Shown: in pieces, positions 44,910-53,702 of the stretch
Layout of the letters: every line of letters starts with the position of its first letter
Position numbering within the stretch: the stretch's first letter is position 1
Assembly: GCF_001571085.1 (NCBI RefSeq)
Contig: NZ_BCTC01000008.1
Location: 44,134 to 108,133 of the forward strand
Length of the DNA stretch: 64,000 bases
Reading direction: 5' to 3'
Origin: Azohydromonas lata NBRC 102462
GTDB taxonomy: Bacteria; Pseudomonadota; Gammaproteobacteria; Burkholderiales; Burkholderiaceae_C
Notes under the pieces: generated by a model
The model's input: the letters and a program-made list of their open reading frames with translations, nothing else
The model's database searches: none
Told to the model about the DNA's origin: nothing
Made by a program: the position numbers and the translations under genes

Positions 44910-45647
44910 ATGCCCCGACTGCTGCTGATCGACGACGACGCCCGCCTGAGCGCCATGGTGGCTGATTACCTGCGCAACGCAGGCTTCGCCGTTGAGCTGG
45001 CCGCCACGCTCAACGACGGGCGCCGGCGCCTGCTCATAGAAAACTTCGACGCGCTGGTGCTGGACCTGATGCTGCCCGATGGCGACGGGCTGGACCTCAC
45101 GCGCGAGCTGCGCGCCGATGCGCGCACGCGGCGGCTGCCGCTGCTCATGCTCACCGCGCGCGGCGAGCCGCTGGACCGCATCGTGGGCCTGGAGCTGGGC
45201 GCCGACGACTACCTGAGCAAGCCCTTCGAGCCGCGCGAGCTGCTGGCACGCATCAAGGCGCTGCTGCGCCGCGCCTTGCCCGGCGAGCCCGCGCAGGAGG
45301 TCATGCGCTTTGGCCGGCTGGAGATCGACCTGGGCGCGCGCAAGGCCCGGCTGGACGCGCGCGAGGTGGACCTCACCGCGCACCAGTTCGAGCTGCTGCG
45401 CGTGCTGGCCCAGCATGCCGGGCGCGTCATGACGCGCGACCAGATCATGGACACGCTCAAGGGCCACGCCCAGGAGGCGTTCGACCGCTCCATCGACGTG
45501 CACGTCTCGCGCATCCGCGCCCTCATCGAGGACGATCCGCGCAACCCCCGCCGCGTGCTCACCGTGCGCGGCGTGGGCTACCTCTTCGCCCGCCGTCCGG
45601 ACGAGCCGGGGCAGGAAGCACGCGAGGGCGTGGACGGGCAGGCGTGA
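44910..45647 (+). CDS. OmpR/CpxR family response regulator
   Basis: 245-aa regulator. Receiver domain: LLLIDDDARLS, Asp in LVLDLMLPDGDGLDL, LTARG and YLSKPFEPREL. The winged-helix DNA-binding domain occupies about 130-232, including DLTAHQFELLRVLAQHAGRV and RSIDVHVSRIRALIEDDPRN. A short Asp/Glu/Gly tail follows. It is the middle gene of the spy-type, regulator, kinase operon; similarity to CpxR/RstA in architecture and context suggests envelope-stress control, though identity with CpxR itself is not claimed. Confidence 0.93.
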   Translation: MPRLLLIDDDARLSAMVADYLRNAGFAVELAATLNDGRRRLLIENFDALVLDLMLPDGDGLDLTRELRADARTRRLPLLMLTARGEPLDRIVGLELGADDYLSKPFEPRELLARIKALLRRALPGEPAQEVMRFGRLEIDLGARKARLDAREVDLTAHQFELLRVLAQHAGRVMTRDQIMDTLKGHAQEAFDRSIDVHVSRIRALIEDDPRNPRRVLTVRGVGYLFARRPDEPGQEAREGVDGQA

Positions 45648-45705
45648 GCCGCCGCGCGCCCCTGCCGCACCGTCGCCCCGCCCATCCGTAACCCTTGAAG
45701 AGAGC

Positions 45706-45727
45706 GGGCCGCCCAAGGGGCGGGCCC
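45706..45727 (+). other. Hairpin between response regulator and kinase genes
   Basis: GGGCCGCCC (45706-45714) folds on GGGCGGGCCC (45718-45727) with a one-base bulge and a 3-nt loop, in the 96-bp gap between regulator and kinase. No T-run follows, so it may dampen downstream expression or stabilise the upstream message rather than terminate. Confidence 0.4.
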
Positions 45728-45743
45728 CTCGGACACCTGCGCC

Positions 45744-47060
45744 ATGAAATCCCTCTACCTGCGCGTCTGGCTCACCGTCGTGGCGGTGCTGGCCCTCTTC
45801 GCGCTCGGGTCAGGCTGGCTGTTCCAGCACCAGATGGAGCGCGAGCGCGGCCGCCTCGACGCCGCCGCCGGCGAACGGCTCAGCGCCTGGGGCGACCTGC
45901 TGCAGCACGCCCTGCCGCCGCCGCAGGCCGCGGCGCGGGAGCAGGCCGTGGCGCTGCTGGAGTGGTCGGAGCGGCTGCGCGTGCCGCTGGCGCTGGACGA
46001 CGCGGCCGGACAGCGCCTGGTCCAATCCGAGGCCTTCGAGCGCCTGAGCCGCGAGCCGGGCGCGCGCGTGACGCCCATCAAGCTCGACGACGGCCGCACC
46101 CTGTGGACGGCGCGCCCCCCGCGCGGCGGCCCCGGCGGCCACCACGGCCCGCCCCTGCCGCCGCCGCCGCCCTGGCTGCGCGGCACGGGGCTGCTGGCCG
46201 TGCTGCTGCTGCTGTTCATGGCCGTGGCCGCCGGCGCCTACCCCGTGGTGCGGCGCCTGACGCGGCGGCTGGAGGCGCTGCGCGACGGCGTGGAGCGCTT
46301 CGGCGCGGGCGCCCTGCACCACCGCGTGGAGGACGGCGGGCGCGACGAGGTCGCCGCCGTGGCGCGCAGCTTCAACAAGGCCGCCGAGCGCGTGGAGACG
46401 CTGTTGCGCTCGCACCAGTCGCTGCTGGCCAACGCCAGCCACGAGCTGCGCTCGCCGCTGGCGCGGCTGAAGATGGCCGTCTCCCTCATGGAGACCGCGC
46501 CTGAGCACCAGCAGGACGGCCTGCGTGCCGAGATCCATGCAGACATCGCGGAGCTCGACGCCTTGGTGGAAGAGGTGCTGCTGGCCAGCCGCCTGGACGC
46601 CCGCCCCGACATGGACCTGCATCCCGTGGACCTGCTGGCCCTGGCCGCCGAGGAGGCCGCCCGCGTCGGCGCCGAGCTGCAAGCGCCGCTGCACGACGAC
46701 AACGGCGCCGGCGCCGCCTTCACCGTGCAGGGCGACGAGCGGCTGCTGCGCCGCGCCCTGCGCAACCTGCTGGAGAACGCGCGCCGCTACGGCGGCGACG
46801 AGGTGGCGCTGACGCTGCAGCGCGAGGCCGGCGAGCTGCGCGCGGCCGTGTGCGACCGCGGCCCCGGCGTGCCCGCGGACATGCGCGAGCGCATCTTCGA
46901 GCCCTTCTTCCGCCTGCCCGGCCACGCCGAGCAGCAAGGCGGCGTGGGCCTGGGGCTGAGCCTGGTGCGCCAGATCGCGCAGCGCCACGGCGGCAGCGTG
47001 CGCTGCGAGCCGCGCGAGGGGGGCGGCAGCCGCTTCGTGCTGCAATTGCCCGCATGCTGA
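45744..47060 (+). CDS. Sensor histidine kinase, CpxA/RstB-like
   Basis: 438-aa membrane kinase: transmembrane segments at about 9-29 and 150-173 around a periplasmic domain of about 120 residues, HAMP (about 174-226), HisKA with LLANASHELRSPLARL, and HATPase with NLLENARRYGG, DRGPGVP and GGVGLGLSLV. The proximal position of a Spy/CpxP-like gene suggests that the periplasmic domain reads misfolded protein or metal stress with that protein as modulator. Its last 7 bp overlap the start of yjbQ. Confidence 0.92.
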   Translation: MKSLYLRVWLTVVAVLALFALGSGWLFQHQMERERGRLDAAAGERLSAWGDLLQHALPPPQAAAREQAVALLEWSERLRVPLALDDAAGQRLVQSEAFERLSREPGARVTPIKLDDGRTLWTARPPRGGPGGHHGPPLPPPPPWLRGTGLLAVLLLLFMAVAAGAYPVVRRLTRRLEALRDGVERFGAGALHHRVEDGGRDEVAAVARSFNKAAERVETLLRSHQSLLANASHELRSPLARLKMAVSLMETAPEHQQDGLRAEIHADIAELDALVEEVLLASRLDARPDMDLHPVDLLALAAEEAARVGAELQAPLHDDNGAGAAFTVQGDERLLRRALRNLLENARRYGGDEVALTLQREAGELRAAVCDRGPGVPADMRERIFEPFFRLPGHAEQQGGVGLGLSLVRQIAQRHGGSVRCEPREGGGSRFVLQLPAC

Positions 47061-47476
47061 ACCAGGCCACCACCACCCTTGCCTTCGACACCCCGGGCCG
47101 CACGCTGCTGGAGATCACGCAACCCGTGCGCGACTGGGTGCAGGCGCAAGGTTTCCACGAGGGGCTGCTGACCCTCTTCATCCGCCACACCTCGGCCAGC
47201 CTGCTGATCCAGGAGAACGCCGACCCCGAGGTGCAGCGCGACCTGGAGCGCTTCTTCGCCCGCCTGGTGCCCGACGGCGACCCGCTCTTTCGCCACCGCG
47301 ACGAGGGCCCGGACGACATGCCCGCCCACGTGCGCGGCGCGCTCACGGCCACGCAGCTCGCCATCCCGCTGATGGCCGGCCGGCTCGCCTTGGGCACCTG
47401 GCAGGGGATTTACCTGTGGGAGCACAGGCGCCGCGGGCACAGGCGCGAGGTGGCGGTGCATCTGGTTGGGCGTTGA
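47054..47476 (+). CDS. yjbQ: YjbQ family protein (UPF0047)
   Basis: 140-aa single-domain protein of the YjbQ/UPF0047 family. Members are described as having a weak secondary thiamine-phosphate synthase activity, but the physiological role is unclear. Conserved blocks: LLTLFIRHTSASLLIQENAD, HRDEGPDDMPAHVRGAL and LGTWQGIYLWEHR; the conserved His and Asp/Glu residues are present. It overlaps the kinase gene by 7 bp, so it is the fourth gene of the spy-type operon, though a functional link is not evident. Confidence 0.9.
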   Translation: MLNQATTTLAFDTPGRTLLEITQPVRDWVQAQGFHEGLLTLFIRHTSASLLIQENADPEVQRDLERFFARLVPDGDPLFRHRDEGPDDMPAHVRGALTATQLAIPLMAGRLALGTWQGIYLWEHRRRGHRREVAVHLVGR

Positions 47477-47531
47477 GGGGGCACTCCCCTTGCCCCTTGG
47501 GCCCCATCGCCACACTCCCGGGAGTCCCGCC

Positions 47532-48287
47532 ATGCCCCAATGGTTGCAAGCCGGCCTGTGGGGCCTGCTGGCCGGTGCCGCGCTGCTGCTGGGCGCCTGG
47601 GTGGGGTTTCGCATGCGCATTCCCGCGCGGCTGGTGGCGGCGGTCATGGCCTTCGGCTCCGGCGTGCTCATCTCCGCGCTGTCCTTCGAGCTCATGGACG
47701 AAGCGTTCAAGAGCGGCGGCATGGACTCCACGGCGCTGGGCTTCGTCGGCGGCGCGGCCGTCTACACCGGCGCCAACTGGCTGCTCGCGCACCGCGGCGC
47801 GCGCCACCGCAAGCGCTCCGGCGGCCAGCAGCCCAGCGAGCAGGAGAACGCCGGCAGCGGCCTGTCCATCGCGCTGGGCGCGCTGCTGGACGGCATCCCC
47901 GAATCCATCGTCATCGGCCTGAGCCTGCTCAAGGGCGGCGCGGTCAGCACCGTGGCCGTGGCGGCCATCTTCCTCTCCAACCTGCCGGAGGGCCTGTCCA
48001 GCGCCGCGGGCATGAAGAAGGCGGGCCGGGGCGCGGGCTACGTGTACGGCGTGTGGGGCGGCATCGCGCTGGCGTCGGGGCTGGCGGCCGTCGCCGGCTT
48101 CGTGCTCTTCGACGGCAGCTCGGCCGAGACGGTGGCGGCCACCACGGCCGTGGCCGCCGGCGCCATCCTGGCCATGCTGGTGGACACCATGATCCCCGAG
48201 GCCTTCGAGCAGGCCCACGACTTCGCCGGCCTCATCACCGTGGCCGGCTTCCTGGCCGCCTTCGCCCTGAGCAAGCTCGGCGGCTGA
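47532..48287 (+). CDS. ZIP family metal transporter
   Basis: 251-aa inner-membrane protein with about 7-8 transmembrane helices. ZIP signatures in the middle: ALGALLDGIPESIVIGLSL and FLSNLPEGLSSAAGM (metal-binding E and N-x-PEG), with a short hydrophilic loop (RHRKRSGGQQPSEQENAG) before them. Substrate probably zinc or another divalent cation; direction cannot be judged. GGGAG precedes the ATG at 47532. It lies 55 bp after yjbQ and may be read from the same operon. Confidence 0.88.
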   Translation: MPQWLQAGLWGLLAGAALLLGAWVGFRMRIPARLVAAVMAFGSGVLISALSFELMDEAFKSGGMDSTALGFVGGAAVYTGANWLLAHRGARHRKRSGGQQPSEQENAGSGLSIALGALLDGIPESIVIGLSLLKGGAVSTVAVAAIFLSNLPEGLSSAAGMKKAGRGAGYVYGVWGGIALASGLAAVAGFVLFDGSSAETVAATTAVAAGAILAMLVDTMIPEAFEQAHDFAGLITVAGFLAAFALSKLGG

Positions 48288-48382
48288 AGGGGCCCTGGAC
48301 AGCGCCTGGCCTCCGCAGCATCGGCCCCTTCCGCGAGGCCGAAGCCGGACCTGGCCCCGGACGACGCCCCGCCTCCGACCCC

Positions 48383-48499
48383 TCGCTGACGGATGAGAAA
48401 GATCTGGCTGAGCCCTGCGCGGTCGCAGATGAAGGCGATCTGCCGGCCGTCCGGCGACCAGCGCGGCTGAGCGTCCTTGTGCGTGCCGGCGGTGAGCTG
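48383..48499 (-). pseudogene. Remnant of an S9-type peptidase beta-propeller
   Basis: Minus-strand translation reads QLTAGTHKDAQPRWSPDGRQ followed by IAFICDRAGLSQIFLIRQRG, the unmistakable strand pattern of the N-terminal beta-propeller of prolyl-oligopeptidase-type (S9) or TolB-like proteins. It covers only about 39 residues, with no start, no flanking propeller blades and no catalytic domain. The surrounding 345-bp gap (48288-48632) is otherwise without a gene. Best read as a decayed fragment left after deletion. Confidence 0.6.
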
Positions 48500-48632
48500 G
48501 CGCGGCGCGGGGCGCCCGCAGCCGCGCGCCCCGCGCTTGCGACTGGACACACCCACTGCCCGCAGGGGAGGCGGCGGCGCTGCAAAGTGCCGGCAGGCAG
48601 GCGGCCGCCCACGCGCCGCCTCCCAGCAGTCC

Positions 48633-49172
48633 ATGTCCGACGCGCCGCCGCCCCCCTCGACCTCCCCCGCCTTGCCCGTGCGCGAGGCGCTGGCCCACGG
48701 CGAGGCCATGCGCTGGCAGCTGCGGCGCAACTGCCGGCTCACGCCGCGCCAGTTGGGCGGCTGCTTCATGGCGGTGTGCCTTTTTCACCTGCTGCTGGCG
48801 CTGGCCTTCTGGGCCCTGGGCTTTCCGGTGGTGAGCCTGTTTGCCGGGCTGGAGGTGGCCGTGCTGGCGGCCGCGCTGCTGGTGCACGCGCGCCACGCCG
48901 GTGACCGCGAAATCATCACCCTGGCCGCGGACCGGCTGAGCGTGGAGCGCCACGTCGGCGCCCGCGTGGAACGCCTGGAGCTGCCCGCGGCCTGGGTGCG
49001 CGTGCACGCGGACGGCGCCGGCCCAAGCGCGCTCGTGCGCCTGACGGCGGGCCGGCTCAGCGTGAGCGTGGGCCGCCACCTGTTGCCCGCGCACCGGCCG
49101 CTCATGGCCCGCGCACTGCGCCAGGCGCTGGCGCAGGCCAAGCGGCCGCCGCCGGGGACGCCGGGGCTTTGA
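48633..49172 (+). CDS. DUF2244 family membrane protein
   Basis: 179-aa protein with two transmembrane helices (about residues 46-66 and 68-86) and a cytosolic beta-rich tail, matching the DUF2244 layout (RRNCRLTPRQLGGCFMAV). Such genes often accompany cytochrome c oxidase genes, which are not present here; the next gene is a type II NADH dehydrogenase. Function unknown. ATG 48633 chosen at the onset of conserved sequence. Confidence 0.75.
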   Translation: MSDAPPPPSTSPALPVREALAHGEAMRWQLRRNCRLTPRQLGGCFMAVCLFHLLLALAFWALGFPVVSLFAGLEVAVLAAALLVHARHAGDREIITLAADRLSVERHVGARVERLELPAAWVRVHADGAGPSALVRLTAGRLSVSVGRHLLPAHRPLMARALRQALAQAKRPPPGTPGL

Positions 49173-49221
49173 GCCCGTCCCCGGCCCGTGCCGCGGCATA
49201 AGGGTTGCCCCTTAGTCCGGC

Positions 49222-50637
49222 ATGAACGGACCACACCTGCACGCGGGCGGCCGGCGGCCGTCCGCCAAGAATCCACCCAGTGCCGGCCACCGCCCGGCGC
49301 TGTTTTCCACTTGGGCGCTGCGCGAGCGCGGCGGGGCGCACCGCATCGTCATCGTGGGCGGCGGCGCGGGCGGGCTGGAGCTGGCGGTGCACTTGGGCGA
49401 GGCGCTGCGCAAGCGCCAGCACCGCGGCACGCCGGCCGAGGTACTGCTGGTGGATGCGTCGCTCACCCACGTCTGGAAGCCCTGGCTGCACGAGCTGGCC
49501 GCGGGCACGCTGGACGGGCACGACGCCGGGGTGGAATTCCTGCAGCAGGCGCGGCGGCACAACTTCCGCTTCCACCTGGGCACGCTGGAGTCGCTGGAGC
49601 GGCAACAGCACGAGCTGTGGCTGGAGCCGCTGGTGGGCGAGGACGGACAGGAGATCGCCCCGCGCCGCGCCGTGGCCTACGACACCCTGGTCATCGCCGT
49701 GGGCAGCATCGTCAACGACTTCCACACCCCAGGTGTAGCCGAGCACGCGCTGGCCCTGAACAGCGCGGCGGATGCGCAGCGCTTTCACCGCCGGCTGCTG
49801 GCCGAGTGCGCGCGGGCGGAAACGAAGTCCGACGGGCCGGTGCAGATCGCCATCGTGGGCGGCGGCGCCACGGGCGTGGAGCTGGCGGCGGAGCTGATGG
49901 AGTCGGTGCGCGACATCGCGGGCCTGGGCACGGAGCTGAGCCAGGAGCCGCAGCCGGTGCAGATGCGGCTGATCGAATCCGGAGCGCGCCTGGTGGGCGC
50001 CTTGAGCGAGGACATCAGCCGCGAGGTGCAGGCCGATCTGCACCGCCGCGGCGTGGAGGTGCTCACCGGCCGGCGCGTGACGGAGGTGGCCGCCGGCCAC
50101 GTGGTGCTGGACGGGCACGAGGTGCTGCCCGCCGCGCTCACCGTGTGGGCCGCCGGCATCCAGGGCCCGCGCGTGCTGGAGAAGCTGGGCGGGCTGGAGC
50201 TGAGCAAACAGCGCCAGTTGCTGGTGCGCGACACGCTGCAGACCACGCGGGACGCGGACGTCTTCGCCATGGGCGACTGCGCGAGCTGCGTGACCGAACC
50301 CGGCGCCGGCCCCGTGCCGCCGCGCGCGCAGGCCGCGCAGCAGGAGGCGCGCTACCTGGCCGGCGCACTGCTGCGGCGGCTGGAAAATCAACCGGTGGCG
50401 GGTTTCCGCTTTCACGACCGCGGCTCGCTGGTGGCGCTGGGCAGCCATGACGCCGTAGGCCGCATCCTGGGCCGCGCCGGGCGCGGGCTGCGGCTGCAGG
50501 GCCTGATGGCGCGCTGGGCCTACTGGAGCGTGCACCACGCCCACATGGTCCGGCTGCAAGGCGCGCTGCGCACGGCGGTGGACCAGTTGGGGAGCTGGCT
50601 CAATGGGCGGTCGCAGCCGCGGGTGAAGCTGCATTGA
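49222..50637 (+). CDS. ndh: NAD(P)/FAD-dependent oxidoreductase, NDH-2 type NADH dehydrogenase
   Basis: 471-aa flavoprotein likely passing electrons from NADH to quinone without proton pumping. FAD-binding motif HRIVIVGGGAGGLELAVHLG near residue 42; NADH-binding motif IAIVGGGATGVELAAEL near residue 210; DVFAMGDCAS near residue 350 is the second FAD motif; the C-terminal amphipathic region (LMARWAYWSVHHAHMVRL) is where NDH-2 proteins dock on the membrane. About 40 residues precede the first motif, longer than usual, so a downstream start is possible. Convergent with the MocR genes. Confidence 0.88.
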   Translation: MNGPHLHAGGRRPSAKNPPSAGHRPALFSTWALRERGGAHRIVIVGGGAGGLELAVHLGEALRKRQHRGTPAEVLLVDASLTHVWKPWLHELAAGTLDGHDAGVEFLQQARRHNFRFHLGTLESLERQQHELWLEPLVGEDGQEIAPRRAVAYDTLVIAVGSIVNDFHTPGVAEHALALNSAADAQRFHRRLLAECARAETKSDGPVQIAIVGGGATGVELAAELMESVRDIAGLGTELSQEPQPVQMRLIESGARLVGALSEDISREVQADLHRRGVEVLTGRRVTEVAAGHVVLDGHEVLPAALTVWAAGIQGPRVLEKLGGLELSKQRQLLVRDTLQTTRDADVFAMGDCASCVTEPGAGPVPPRAQAAQQEARYLAGALLRRLENQPVAGFRFHDRGSLVALGSHDAVGRILGRAGRGLRLQGLMARWAYWSVHHAHMVRLQGALRTAVDQLGSWLNGRSQPRVKLH

Positions 50638-50715
50638 GGGGCGGGTCGAGGGGAGTTGAGGGCGCGATGGCGTGCTTGCGCCAGCCCTGCGGCAGGCCAT
50701 CGCACCCGGCCACCG

Positions 50716-52227
50716 TCAACCCGCCGGTTCACCCTCGCGCATCAAGGCCTGCGCCAGCTCTCCTACCCGCCGCAGTGCCCGCCGCTGGGCCTCGTCCCAG
50801 CGGCCGCCCAAGCCCAGCCGGATGCAGTGCCCGTAGCGCCCGGTGGTGCTGAAGATCGAACCCGGCGCGATGCAGATGCGCTCGCGCAGGCAGGCTTCGT
50901 ACAGCGCCATGGCGTCGCTGCCCGCGGGCAGCTCCACCCACAGGATGAAGCCGCCCGGCGGGTCGGTCACGCGCGTGCCCTTGGGAAAGCTCTCGGCGAC
51001 CAGCTCCCGCGCGTCCGCCACGCGCGCCGCCACGGTCGAGCGCAGGTGGCGAAAGCCGCTCTCCAGCCCGGGCTGCATCAGCAGGTCCGCCAGCGCCAGC
51101 TCCATCAGCTCGGTGTAGCTGCCGGAGTGCACGGCCTTCAGGTGCCGCACCTCGGCCGACCAGCGGCCTGCGTCCGTCCAGCCCACGCGCAGGCCGGGCG
51201 CCAGCGTCTTGGAGTAGGAGCCGCACAGCATCACGTGGCCCGTGGGGTCGAAGCTGCGCACGGCGCGGCGCTGCTCGTCGTGCTCGCACAGCGGGTTGTA
51301 GAGCACGTCCTCGATCAGCGCCACGCCGCGCTGCGCCACGAGCTGCGCCAGCCGCCGCCGCTCGGCCAGCGGCATGCTGGAGCCCAGCGGGTTGGACAGC
51401 GTGGGCACGGCGATGACGGCCTTCACCGGCTGCGTGTCCAGCGCCAGCGACAGCGCGTCCACCGACAGCCCGTGGCGCGGATGCGTCGGGATCTCCAGCG
51501 CGCGCAGGTGCATGCTCTCCAGCAGCTCCAGGAAGCCGAACGAGGTGGGCGACTCCAGCGCCACCACGTCGCCGGGCTGCGTGACGGCGCGCAGGCACAG
51601 GCTGATGGCCGCCTGGCAGCCGGTGGTGGAGACGATGCGCTCCGGGTCCAACTGGCAGCCCAGCGCCAGCGCCTGGCGCGCCACGGCGCGGCGGAACTCG
51701 GCGGCGCCGTGGCCCGTCGGGTAGCGGCACAGCGAGGCACGATGCCGCTGCGCCGCGCGGCTGACGGCACGGCGCACGCGCTCCTCGGGGAACAGGTCGG
51801 CGCTTGGGCACACCGCCCCGAAGGACACCACGCCCGGCTCGTGCGCCATGCCCATCACCCGCGCCGCCAGCGAGCTCACCGCCACCGGCTGGGCCTGCGG
51901 CGCCAGCGCGGTGGTCTCCGGCTCGGCGGCACGCCGGCCGGGGCGGCCGGCGACGAAATAGCCCGACCGCGGGCGGGCCTCGATCAGCCGCGCGTCTTCC
52001 AGCGTGCGGTAGGCCTGCACCACGGTGGCCATGGACACGCCCTGCTGGCGCGCCAGCTCCCGCACCGAGGCCAGCCGCTCGCCGCGCGCCAGGGTGCCGG
52101 CGCGAATCGACCCTTCGAGCTGCTGCGCGATGCGCAGGTAAAGCGTCTCCTGCGCCCGGTCCTGCCCGGCGCCGCGCCTGCTTTCCTGCCTGGTGTCCCG
52201 CCGCTCGTCGTGCGCAATGGCTTCCAT
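50716..52227 (-). CDS. MocR-type transcriptional regulator (GntR wHTH plus aminotransferase fold), copy 1
   Basis: 503-aa PLP-dependent regulator: an N-terminal extension (about 1-28), GntR winged helix (about 30-95, ASVRELARQQGVSMATVVQA) and a fold-type I aminotransferase domain (about 130-495) with the PLP lysine in GSYSKTLAPGLRVG and PTLSNPLG. Lies 21 bp downstream of a second MocR gene, with which it shares most sequence, including an identical wHTH core. Probably co-transcribed with it and arose by tandem duplication. The aminotransferase parts differ more, so effectors may differ. Confidence 0.92.
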   Translation of the reverse strand: MEAIAHDERRDTRQESRRGAGQDRAQETLYLRIAQQLEGSIRAGTLARGERLASVRELARQQGVSMATVVQAYRTLEDARLIEARPRSGYFVAGRPGRRAAEPETTALAPQAQPVAVSSLAARVMGMAHEPGVVSFGAVCPSADLFPEERVRRAVSRAAQRHRASLCRYPTGHGAAEFRRAVARQALALGCQLDPERIVSTTGCQAAISLCLRAVTQPGDVVALESPTSFGFLELLESMHLRALEIPTHPRHGLSVDALSLALDTQPVKAVIAVPTLSNPLGSSMPLAERRRLAQLVAQRGVALIEDVLYNPLCEHDEQRRAVRSFDPTGHVMLCGSYSKTLAPGLRVGWTDAGRWSAEVRHLKAVHSGSYTELMELALADLLMQPGLESGFRHLRSTVAARVADARELVAESFPKGTRVTDPPGGFILWVELPAGSDAMALYEACLRERICIAPGSIFSTTGRYGHCIRLGLGGRWDEAQRRALRRVGELAQALMREGEPAG

Positions 52228-52247
52228 GCCTGTGGGCCCTTCCCCGT

Positions 52248-53693
52248 TCAACTGGCGGCGGCCGGCAGCACCCGGTGCGCCAGCTCGCCGATGCGGCGCA
52301 GCGCTTGGCGCTGCGTGTCGTCCCAGCGCCCGCCCACGCCCAGGCGCAGGCAGTGGCCGTAGCGTCCCGTGGTGCTGAACATGGGCCCGGGCGCGATGCA
52401 GATGCGCTCGGCCTGGCAGGCCTCGAACAGCGCCATGGCGTCGCTGCCCGCGGGCAGCTCCACCCACAGGATGAAGCCGCCGGGCGGGTCGGTGACGCGC
52501 GTGCCCTTGGGAAAGCTCTCGGCGATCAGCCCGCGCGCCTCGTCCACCCGCGCGGCGAAGAGCGTGCGCAACTGGCGGAAGGCGCTTTCCGTGCCGGGCT
52601 GGGTGAGCAGGTCGGCCATGGCGGCTTCCAGGAACTCGGTGTGGCTGCCGGACTGCACGGCGCGCAACTGCTGCACGCGCTGCGACCAGCGGCCCGCGTC
52701 GGCAAAGCCCAGGCGCAGGCCCGGGCCGACGGTCTTGGAGAAGGAGCCGCAGACCATCACGTGGCCCGTGGGATCGAAGCTGCGCACCGCGCGGCGCTGC
52801 TCGTCGTGCTCGCACAGCGGGTTGTAGAGCACGTCCTCGACCAGCGGCACGCCGCGCTGCGCCACGAGCTGCGCCAGCCGCCGCCGCTCAGCCAGCGGCA
52901 TGCTGGCGCCCAGCGGGTTGGACAGCGTGGGCACCACCAGCACGGCCTTGATGGGCTGCGTGTCCAGCGCCAGCGTGAGCGCGTCCACCGACAGGCCCTG
53001 GCGCGGGTGGGTGGGAATCTCCAGCGCGCGCAGCTCCAGGCTTTGCAGCAGCTCCAGCAGGCCGAAGTAAGTGGGCGACTCCAGCGCGACGATGTCGCCG
53101 GGCTGCGTGACGGCGCGCAGGCACAGCGTCATGGCCTCCATGCAGCCGTTGGTGATGACGATGTCGTTCTGGTCGAGCTGGCAACCCATGGTCAGCGCCT
53201 GGCGCGCGATGGCACGGCGCAGCTCGGCCGAGCTGGTGCGCAGCGGGTAGCGGCACAGCGTGGCGCGGTTGCGCTGCAGCGCGCGGGTGAGCGCGCGGCG
53301 TATGCGCTCCTGCGGAAACAAATCTTCGCTGGGCGCGGCGGCGCCGAAGGAGATGTACGAGGGGTCCACCGCCGCGGCCAGCACGCGCTGGCCCAGCGTG
53401 CACACCGCCACCGCCTTGGATTGCGGCGGCAGCGGCGTGGTGTCGGGCTCGGCCAGCCGCCGCGCCGCGGAGCGGCCGGCCACGAAGTAGCCCGAGCGCG
53501 GGCGGGCCTCGATGAGCCGCGCATCCTCCAGCGTGCGGTAGGCCTGCACCACGGTGGCCATGGACACGCCCTGCTGGCGCGCCAGCTCCCGCACCGAGGC
53601 GATGCGCTCGCCCCGCGCCAGCGTGCCGGCCCTGATGGAGCCGGCCAACTGGTCGGCAATGCGCAGATAGAGAGTGTCTTGGTGGCGTTCCAT
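52248..53693 (-). CDS. MocR-type transcriptional regulator (GntR wHTH plus aminotransferase fold), copy 2
   Basis: 481-aa relative of copy 1: GntR winged helix at about 6-75 (ASVRELARQQGVSMATVVQA) and aminotransferase domain at about 105-475 with PLP lysine in GSFSKTVGPGLRLG, YNPLCEHDEQRRAVRSFDPT and PPGGFILWVELPAGSDAM (both shared with copy 1). ATG 53693 is preceded by the 268-bp gap that carries TACAG boxes and faces a DUF2917 gene. First gene of the two-gene MocR operon and probably autoregulated. Confidence 0.92.
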   Translation of the reverse strand: MERHQDTLYLRIADQLAGSIRAGTLARGERIASVRELARQQGVSMATVVQAYRTLEDARLIEARPRSGYFVAGRSAARRLAEPDTTPLPPQSKAVAVCTLGQRVLAAAVDPSYISFGAAAPSEDLFPQERIRRALTRALQRNRATLCRYPLRTSSAELRRAIARQALTMGCQLDQNDIVITNGCMEAMTLCLRAVTQPGDIVALESPTYFGLLELLQSLELRALEIPTHPRQGLSVDALTLALDTQPIKAVLVVPTLSNPLGASMPLAERRRLAQLVAQRGVPLVEDVLYNPLCEHDEQRRAVRSFDPTGHVMVCGSFSKTVGPGLRLGFADAGRWSQRVQQLRAVQSGSHTEFLEAAMADLLTQPGTESAFRQLRTLFAARVDEARGLIAESFPKGTRVTDPPGGFILWVELPAGSDAMALFEACQAERICIAPGPMFSTTGRYGHCLRLGVGGRWDDTQRQALRRIGELAHRVLPAAAS

Positions 53694-53702
53694 GCCGGAA
53701 TT

